In this document: positions 35,642 to 41,692 of the stretch, piece by piece | Layout: each line of letters opens with the position of its first letter | Position numbering within the stretch: position 1 is the stretch's first letter | DNA from: JBIQJD01 sp044507695 | GTDB lineage: Bacteria > Bacteroidota > Ignavibacteria > Ignavibacteriales > Ignavibacteriaceae | Length of the DNA stretch: 64,000 bases | Assembly (NCBI GenBank): GCA_044507695.1 | Contig: JBIQJD010000011.1 | Coordinates: 62,001 to 126,000, forward strand | Direction of reading: 5' to 3' | Made by a program: the position numbers and the translations under genes | Notes under the pieces: model-generated | The model's database searches: none | Seen by the model: the letters and a program-made list of their open reading frames with translations, nothing else | What the model was told of the DNA's origin: nothing

Positions 35642-37258
35642 TTAATCATAAGAATTAAGGAGTGAATTATTGTAATCAATTTGTTCTATTGTGCTTCTCA
35701 GAACGCCAAGTCCCCTCTGGCTTAAAAGATCAATCTTCACAAGACCGAGATCTTCAATGCCGTGCATATCAGGCTGTGTAATAATAAGCCCCACGCCTTT
35801 GTTCTGCGCATATTCCAGGGCTGTGTAAGTTGTAATAGGTTCCGGCGCAATTATAATTCCCCCGGGATGAATACTTAAATGGCGTGGAAAGTTTGCAAGC
35901 TTTGCTGCCGTATTTGTAATTGTTTTCCATGGTTCAATATTAAGTTTTAATGATTTTGCTTCCGGGAATAATTCGGGAACATCAGGCAGATTCCTGGCGT
36001 CAGTCCATGGAATATATTTGCTTATTTTGGATATTTCCGCATCAGAAAAACCGAATACCTTTGCTGTTTCTCTGAATGCCGAACGCGCTTTAAATGTTAC
36101 ATGAGTTGAGATGAATGCTACATATTCATAGCCGTATTTCTCAAAAACATATCTTACAATCTCATCTCTTTCGCGCCATGAAAAATCCATGTCTATATCC
36201 GGCGGAGATGAACGGCTTTTGTTGAGGAATCTTTCAAAGTAAAGATTATGTTTGATGGGATCAATCTCAGTAAAACCAAGGCAGTATGAAACAATACTGT
36301 TTGCCGCTGAACCTCTGCCGATTGTAATCATTCCTCTTCTTCTCGCTTCTTTGAGGATATCCCACACCACTAAAAAATAATTTGATAAATGGAGATCGTT
36401 TATAACATTTAGTTCGTAAAGAAGTCTTTCTTTTGCTTGCGGTGTAACCGGATTATACCTTTTTGAAAGTCCTTCAAATGATAGCTGCCAAAGCAGTGAA
36501 AAAGGGTCTTCATCGGAAGGATAAACAGGAAACTTATAACGCCCTAATCCAAGATCAACATTGCAGTCATCTTTTATGAATTCAATATTATTTAATGCAT
36601 CGGGAAGTTTGCGCCAGATTTTTTCAATTTGTGCAGGATCTTTAAAATAAAATTCTTCATCGGCAAGATCGGCTGAATTTATATTCTCAATTGTTGTTCC
36701 TGTTCTTATTGCCGTTACTGTCTGATGAATCAGGTAATCGTCTTTATTTAAAAAATAAATTGGATTTGAAGCAACATATTTCACGCCGTTTGAAATACAG
36801 AACTCATACAAGCTTCGTGTTTTTTTCTGTTCATACCTGGTTGAAATTAATTCTGCAAAAATGTTTTCTCTTAACGGTATTTTCTGAAGCAGTTCAAGAG
36901 AATGTGTTATTATAAAAAGATCGGGAAAATCCTCCCGAAGCAGATGCTCAAGCGAGAATTCTTTTTTGAGTTTGCGTGTTGTTATTATGCGGCATATATC
37001 GCTATATCCTTTAAAATTTTTAGCAAGCAGAAGCACATAAATATTTTTGTTTCCCGGATCATCTATATAAGCACCGGGAAGAGGTTTTATTCCTTTTTCA
37101 TTTGCGGCTTTGTAAAAACGTATTAAGCCGTGCATGCCGTTTGTATCGGTTAATGCAATTGCACTGAGATTATATTCTGCCGCTGTGTTTATTAACTGAT
37201 CAACACCTGCGGTGCTTTGCAAAAGTGAATACTCCGAATGTACGTGAAGCGGAATCAT
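35642..37258 (-). CDS. dnaE: DnaE-type polymerase, N-terminal half (PHP and catalytic palm)
   Basis: This 538-residue polypeptide corresponds to the first half of a DnaE-type (C-family) polymerase III alpha subunit. It starts with a PHP domain (HVHSEYSLLQS; ALTDTNGMHG; GIKPLPGAYI). The polymerase region follows: LSNYFLVVWDILKEARRRGM, IGRGSAANSIVSYCLGFTEIDP, PPDIDMDFSW with Asp354 and Asp356, PRHLSIHPGGIII, and the third catalytic Asp in KIDLLSQRG (Asp510). It stops shortly after that motif, where a single-chain enzyme would continue. All three catalytic aspartates are therefore on this chain. The PHP site has lost the usual His after TD and the Glu after G, so proofreading nuclease activity is doubtful. 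Its ATG overlaps the stop of the C-terminal-half gene, which is encoded UPSTREAM. Confidence 0.92.
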   Translation of the reverse strand: MIPLHVHSEYSLLQSTAGVDQLINTAAEYNLSAIALTDTNGMHGLIRFYKAANEKGIKPLPGAYIDDPGNKNIYVLLLAKNFKGYSDICRIITTRKLKKEFSLEHLLREDFPDLFIITHSLELLQKIPLRENIFAELISTRYEQKKTRSLYEFCISNGVKYVASNPIYFLNKDDYLIHQTVTAIRTGTTIENINSADLADEEFYFKDPAQIEKIWRKLPDALNNIEFIKDDCNVDLGLGRYKFPVYPSDEDPFSLLWQLSFEGLSKRYNPVTPQAKERLLYELNVINDLHLSNYFLVVWDILKEARRRGMITIGRGSAANSIVSYCLGFTEIDPIKHNLYFERFLNKSRSSPPDIDMDFSWRERDEIVRYVFEKYGYEYVAFISTHVTFKARSAFRETAKVFGFSDAEISKISKYIPWTDARNLPDVPELFPEAKSLKLNIEPWKTITNTAAKLANFPRHLSIHPGGIIIAPEPITTYTALEYAQNKGVGLIITQPDMHGIEDLGLVKIDLLSQRGLGVLRSTIEQIDYNNSLLNSYD

Positions 37259-38904
37259 GCCACATAAGCCTTTCTCATTTTCTCAATATCAACAGACTGC
37301 GCCAGATAAAAATCTTCCTGCCTCAGACCTTCATCATCCGGCTTGTAAGGCTTCTCAGCGCTGTCATATTGAAGTTCAGCTTTTATGCTTGTATCAGTTA
37401 ATACTTCAAGTTTATCTGTAATAATATTATCACCATCTGCTTTTCCTTCAATTATGTAGGGTCCCATTGAAAGAGTTTTTTCCGCAACGCGTGCGTATAC
37501 GTTAGGAAAAATTACTGCTTCAAAAGTTCCTGTAATATCTTCAAGGGATAAAAATTTCATAACATCGCCTTTTCTTGTTCTTATACGTTTCGAAGTCATA
37601 TACCAGCCGATCATTTTAATTCGTTTTCCGTTATACCTAAAAATATCGGCGGCTTTTGTAATGCCCGGCTTGTCTGTCCATTCTGAATAAAACTCAAGCG
37701 GATGTTTTGTAACCATGTAATCAAATGTATCATATTCTGCCATGCATTTTTCTTCTGTGGAAAAATCTTTATCAACTCTAACCTGTTCAATAAGATCGAA
37801 AGATTCATTAATGAAAAGATCTGTATAACTATCATTCCATAATTTCAGCTTGCGGAAATAAATATCAAGAAAGCGAAGCAGGCTCGGGCGTGTTTCACTG
37901 AAGCAATCCATTGCCCCGCATTTTATCAGGTGAGATGTTTCCTCATAACCAATTCCTGTTCTTACCAAAAAATCAGGCAGTGATTTATACAAGCCATTAT
38001 TTTTTCTTTCTTTTATAAGTATTTCTGCGGAAGTTTTTGAAAAATGTTTTATTGCAAGAAATCCAATACGCAGCTTATTACCGCTGCCGGTATATTCATA
38101 CATACTTTTGTTTATGCAGGGAAGTTCTATTTTCAATCCAAGCCGTTTTGCTTCCTGTATATAAACAGCAGCGGAATAAAAGCCTCCCTGGTTGGATAAA
38201 ACTGATGCCATAAATTCGGCAGGATAGTAAGCCTTTAAAAATGCAACCTGGAAAGAAAGCAGGGCAAATGAAGCGCTGTGTGCTTTGCAGAATGAGTACC
38301 CCGCAAACGATTCAATCTGCCGCCATAATTCTTTTGTTATACTTTTACTTAAACCTCTTTGAGCACATGAATTAAAAAATTCATCAGTTAATGCCTGCAT
38401 TGCAGCATGGGAGCGCATTTTGCCTGACATAGCCCGCCGCAGCAGATCGGCTTCCTCAAGGGAAAGTCCCGCTATATAATGAACAACTTTAATTACATCT
38501 TCCTGGTAAATCATCACTCCGTAAGTTTCCCCTAAAATTTTTTCCATCTCAGGGACCAGGTATTTGCGTAATGCAGGATTATGATGCCGTGCAATAAACT
38601 CCTGCATCATTCCGCTTTCTGCAACACCGGGACGTATAACAGAACTTGCCGCCGTAAGCATTTCAAACGTTTCAACTTTTAGCTTCTTTAGTAAGGAGCG
38701 CATTCCCGGTGATTCAATGTAAAAACAGCCAATGGTTTTTCCGTTTCTTATAAGATCTTTTACAGATTCATCGTTAAACAGCATTTCGTAATTAAAAATA
38801 TCAAAGGGAATGCGTGATGTATTTCTTGGGATAATAGGATGCAGTACTGCTGTTATTTCTTTTGAGTTGGGAAGCGAATATTTATTTAAATCAATTAACT
38901 GCAT
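37255..38904 (-). CDS. dnaE: DnaE-type polymerase, C-terminal half (fingers, HhH, OB fold)
   Basis: This 549-residue polypeptide corresponds to the second half of a DnaE-type polymerase. Near residue 55 it has IGCFYIESPGMRSLLKKL, then AASSVIRPGVAESGMM, GVMIYQEDVIKVVHYIAGLSL, DLLRRAMSGKMR and YSFCKAHSASFALLSFQVAFLKAYYPAEFMA. A helix-hairpin-helix region follows (KSLPDFLVRTGIGYEETSHL), and then an OB fold (IKMIGWYMTSKRIRTRKGD, MKFLSLEDITGTFEAVIFP). It has no catalytic aspartates of its own and no long tau-binding tail, like the error-prone DnaE2/ImuC-type enzymes. It must combine with the N-terminal half to make an active polymerase. It is the first gene of the operon, 18 nt after a LexA-like box, and overlaps the N-half gene by ATGA. 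Confidence 0.92.
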   Translation of the reverse strand: MQLIDLNKYSLPNSKEITAVLHPIIPRNTSRIPFDIFNYEMLFNDESVKDLIRNGKTIGCFYIESPGMRSLLKKLKVETFEMLTAASSVIRPGVAESGMMQEFIARHHNPALRKYLVPEMEKILGETYGVMIYQEDVIKVVHYIAGLSLEEADLLRRAMSGKMRSHAAMQALTDEFFNSCAQRGLSKSITKELWRQIESFAGYSFCKAHSASFALLSFQVAFLKAYYPAEFMASVLSNQGGFYSAAVYIQEAKRLGLKIELPCINKSMYEYTGSGNKLRIGFLAIKHFSKTSAEILIKERKNNGLYKSLPDFLVRTGIGYEETSHLIKCGAMDCFSETRPSLLRFLDIYFRKLKLWNDSYTDLFINESFDLIEQVRVDKDFSTEEKCMAEYDTFDYMVTKHPLEFYSEWTDKPGITKAADIFRYNGKRIKMIGWYMTSKRIRTRKGDVMKFLSLEDITGTFEAVIFPNVYARVAEKTLSMGPYIIEGKADGDNIITDKLEVLTDTSIKAELQYDSAEKPYKPDDEGLRQEDFYLAQSVDIEKMRKAYVA

Positions 38905-38922
38905 AAATGGCTTTTAAAAACA

Positions 38923-38940
38923 GGTGAACAAATGTCCACC
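38923..38940. promoter_or_regulatory. LexA-box-like operator of the mutasome operon
   Basis: On the minus strand this reads GGTGGACATTTGTTCACC, an imperfect 18-bp palindrome (7 of 9 pairs) containing GGAC-N4-GTTC, one base away from the GAAC-N4-GTTC SOS box known from Gram-positive LexA. It lies between the -10 box and the start codon. LexA control is inferred. Confidence 0.6.
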
Positions 38941-38941
38941 A

Positions 38942-38970
38942 TATATAATTTGTTGGCGGATAAAAAACAA
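38942..38970 (-). promoter_or_regulatory. Sigma-70-type promoter of the mutasome operon
   Basis: On the minus strand TTGTTT (38965-38970), a 17-nt spacer and TATATA (38942-38947) make a good promoter. The LexA-like palindrome follows one base after the -10 element, so repressor binding would block initiation. Confidence 0.6.
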
Positions 38971-39056
38971 GTTAAAAATGAGGTTAATATCTAATAAAAT
39001 TTAAATTTTAAAGGATGGGGGAATTAGGATTGGTGCAAATGGTAATTCTGTTAAAT

Positions 39057-40643
39057 TTAATCTTCAATCCTGTAAAGAACAGCAGGTTCATCCGGAAGAT
39101 AAATTACCGGAGTTAAACCCGGCGGTGCATTTTTGGGATTAATTAATGGCCGAAGTTTCTTCCGCTCATTAAATTCAGCTTTGCTGAAAAAAATATAATC
39201 AGCATTTTCTTTTTTTAATTCCTTTATTGATTCAATTATTGATTTACCAAACGGAAGTTTTATCCACTTCATATTTAATGGATAGGAAATTAACGGTCTG
39301 CGCGATGCTATAATTTCTTTTTCCTTCTTGCCAATCTTTAATGAATTAAAAACATCTGCTGTAAGTTTAATTTCATCAGGAGCTTTAATTGTATAATTAT
39401 TAAAACCGATTGATGAAACTGCACTAAAACAAATCAGTCCGGTTAAAATTAATCCCATTGTAACTTTTAATAATCCGGATACTGCTTTAATTCCAAAATA
39501 CGCGGGTACACAAAAGAAAGGAATGAGAAACAGAAAGAAACGTGAATCATAAAATAACGGAACGAGCAGAATGAAGAATGAAAAATTTATAATGTAATAA
39601 GCTGATTGTTGAATAGTCATTCGTTTTCTTTTAAAAAAGAAAATACCGATTAATACAAATACACCAATATGAAGTGTGCTTAACGCAATCATATTCTTAT
39701 AAGAATGATGAAAAAGATTAGCAGTAAGAGTTTTGAATAGAAGTACAGGTTCTTCTGTTACTATTTCTGAAAGAGAATCAAATTCATCAGCTCTGTTGTT
39801 CCAGGCTTTATCCCAATCAATCTTTCCATCAGTGCCAAGAGAGATTGCAATGTTGCGGTAATTTTCATTATAAAAAAATTCACCCTTTTCTGATAAAGTA
39901 TATAATCCCCACGGAAGTGTAATCAATACAACAACACAGGCAAATATTGAAGCAGAAATAATTCTCTTCTTAAAATATTTACTAACTGCACGTGAAAATA
40001 ATATAAGGCATGGAATTGATAACAGCAGGAACAGTGCATTATATCTTGTTAAAAACGCAAGCGCAGCAAATGCTGCTGAAAGTATAATTGTGAGTCTGGA
40101 ATAATTTTTTGAGATAAGAAAAAAATAAATTGATGCGGCAGCAAGTGAATTAAAAAACATATCCGTTCCCGCGCCATAGGAATATTCAATAAAAAACGGA
40201 TTTAATGCTGTTAAAATTAAAACTACAAAAGCGAGCAGCGGTGAAAATAAATTCTTTAAAATTAAATGAGTTAAGAATAAAAATACTCCTGCAGACAAAG
40301 TTGAAATTATAATTCCTGCCGCCAGATAATTTCCTGTTAAAATTTTTATAAAGGAAAGGAGAAACACATATAACGGTCCGCGGTAAACATCAATTATAAA
40401 ATTTCCGTTAAGAAGCTGTTCGGAATGCGGAATATAAGAACTGAAAAAATCATCTTCAGAAGTAATATGATAGCTTCCTATATCATGGAAAACTAATCCG
40501 ATTGGAAGCATGAAAAGTATATAAATAAGGGCAAAATAAATTCCGGTATTTTTTTGCTGTGAAAGTGAAGAGATGAAATCATAAAACTTCCCCATTTGAT
40601 CTTCAAGAATTTTCTTTTTATCCATCCGTTTCATGCTTCTCAT
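39057..40643 (-). CDS. Multi-TM glycosyltransferase, GT39/ArnT-like
   Basis: This 528-residue membrane protein has about ten to twelve hydrophobic helices (FALIYILFMLPIGLVF, AAGIIISTLSAGVFLFLTHLIL, LLAFVVLILTALNPFFIEY and others). The first luminal loop carries acidic residues next to the membrane (ITSEDDFFSSYIP), and YRGPLYVFLLSF and AFLTRYNALFLLLSIP are features of GT39/ArnT-type enzymes, which move a sugar from a polyprenyl-phosphate donor. The soluble C-terminal part (about 410-528) is small. Acceptor and sugar are unknown. It stands alone on the minus strand, 150 nt upstream of the mutasome promoter; the two stem-loops at 40674-40754 lie just before its start. Confidence 0.75.
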   Translation of the reverse strand: MRSMKRMDKKKILEDQMGKFYDFISSLSQQKNTGIYFALIYILFMLPIGLVFHDIGSYHITSEDDFFSSYIPHSEQLLNGNFIIDVYRGPLYVFLLSFIKILTGNYLAAGIIISTLSAGVFLFLTHLILKNLFSPLLAFVVLILTALNPFFIEYSYGAGTDMFFNSLAAASIYFFLISKNYSRLTIILSAAFAALAFLTRYNALFLLLSIPCLILFSRAVSKYFKKRIISASIFACVVVLITLPWGLYTLSEKGEFFYNENYRNIAISLGTDGKIDWDKAWNNRADEFDSLSEIVTEEPVLLFKTLTANLFHHSYKNMIALSTLHIGVFVLIGIFFFKRKRMTIQQSAYYIINFSFFILLVPLFYDSRFFLFLIPFFCVPAYFGIKAVSGLLKVTMGLILTGLICFSAVSSIGFNNYTIKAPDEIKLTADVFNSLKIGKKEKEIIASRRPLISYPLNMKWIKLPFGKSIIESIKELKKENADYIFFSKAEFNERKKLRPLINPKNAPPGLTPVIYLPDEPAVLYRIED

Positions 40644-40673
40644 AAATGCATTAGCAAGATGGCAAAAAAAAGA

Positions 40674-40714
40674 TTGACCGGATGTAATTAAAAGAACAAG
40701 TTACACTCGGTCAA
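40674..40714. repeat. Imperfect inverted repeat (12 of 14 bp)
   Basis: TTGACCGGATGTAA (40674-40687) pairs with TTACACTCGGTCAA (40701-40714) except for two adjacent positions, leaving a 13-nt AT-rich loop. It lies 31 nt upstream of the GT39-like start codon and 6 nt before a second, perfect palindrome. Role unknown. Confidence 0.6.
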
Positions 40715-40720
40715 CCAAAC

Positions 40721-40754
40721 TTCCATATAATTGAACGTATTCAATTATATGGAA
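40721..40754. repeat. Perfect 15-bp inverted repeat with 4-nt loop
   Basis: TTCCATATAATTGAA (40721-40735), CGTA, then TTCAATTATATGGAA (40740-40754) form a perfect AT-rich palindrome. It has no T-tract after it on either strand and low GC, so it is not a normal terminator. The gene-free stretch 40644-41008 otherwise shows nothing recognisable. Confidence 0.75.
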
Positions 40755-41008
40755 TCAGAATAAACATCTTTAATTATTTAAGAATTATTGATGCTTACTC
40801 TTAATGCAATTGTAAAAAAGCTGCAGAGTAATTTCAATGCATTACAGCGGTATAAAATTATTATGTTAAATAAAGCACAGAAAAATTTTGCTCATTTCTT
40901 CTATTCAAAACAATGTGATATGAATTTAGAGGGATAATATTAAACACAAATAACCTGGCATTTTTAAAGTATAATGTTTGCAAATCAATTAAAGAATAGG
41001 TACCGAAC

Positions 41009-41266
41009 ATGAAAGAAATAATTGCATTTCTTGATGGATTTGATTTTGAAGCGGATCCCGGAGAAGCCATTCTTGATTTATTCATAAGAGTAATTGCCTG
41101 CCAGGCAACTATCAGTTCTTTAAAAGAGATAACGATAAACAATCTTTCAATATATACAAATAAATCACCCGAGATGTTAGAAGATGAATATCAGAACATT
41201 TATGAAGATAACAAGAATGATTTGCTGGTAAATTTTATCAGCAAGTACGGTAAGGTTTCAAGTTAA
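41009..41266 (+). CDS. Small acidic hypothetical protein
   Basis: This 85-residue, acidic, mainly helical protein (start MKEIIAFLDGFDFEADPGEA) is not recognised. It has no signal peptide or membrane segment. No clear Shine-Dalgarno is seen. The amphipathic composition and the stop one base from the convergent gene at 41268 suggest a real gene, but evidence is limited. Confidence 0.45.
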   Translation: MKEIIAFLDGFDFEADPGEAILDLFIRVIACQATISSLKEITINNLSIYTNKSPEMLEDEYQNIYEDNKNDLLVNFISKYGKVSS

Positions 41267-41267
41267 A

Positions 41268-41546
41268 TTATTCAAAGGATGAAGAAGAAGTAAGATATAA
41301 GAGATAAATAATTCCCTGAGTTGTAACAATATTTGAACTGGTTATAAAACCATTTTCAATTAGTTTGTTTTTGTGTTCAGCTTTTAATTGCTGAATGTAC
41401 TGCTGGAATCGGGGAACTATTTTATCTTTTACCGTTCGAAAGCGGGTATGCGATTGACGGATTTCTGCGAGATCAAAATTCTGTGCCAGCCAGTTTTTGA
41501 TCTCTTCATCTACCGGCTCTGGTTTATGATAAAAATATCTTGACAT
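41268..41546 (-). CDS. Small hypothetical protein
   Basis: This 92-residue basic protein (start MSRYFYHKPEPVDEEIKNWL) is not recognised. The middle looks helical and charged (RFRTVKDKIVPRFQQYIQQL), and the end is hydrophobic (GIIYLLYLTSSS). It converges with the preceding small gene with one base between them. It could be a regulator or toxin-antitoxin-like component, but nothing supports a specific role. Confidence 0.45.
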   Translation of the reverse strand: MSRYFYHKPEPVDEEIKNWLAQNFDLAEIRQSHTRFRTVKDKIVPRFQQYIQQLKAEHKNKLIENGFITSSNIVTTQGIIYLLYLTSSSSFE

Positions 41547-41692
41547 GGTTACATTTTTTTTGAACGGGTAAAAATTAATAAATTCTTACGCCGTTTCCCA
41601 CAAATTTTTATTAATCTCCCCTCTATAAAATACAGAATGTTACACATTATTTATATTTTTGAAAATCTTTTAGTTTAAAATCGGATTTTCAA

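Noticed and set aside
35642..38904. A broken (frameshifted) dnaE pseudogene
   Set aside because: The halves are in the reverse of the N-to-C order, have their own start codons and an ATGA overlap, and keep all key motifs, which a simple frameshift cannot produce.
40721..40754. A XerC/XerD dif site
   Set aside because: The spacing (15-4-15) and perfect symmetry do not fit the 11-6-11 layout of dif, and the arms lack its usual bases.
40721..40754. An intrinsic terminator
   Set aside because: The stem is AT-rich and has no T-tract on either strand.
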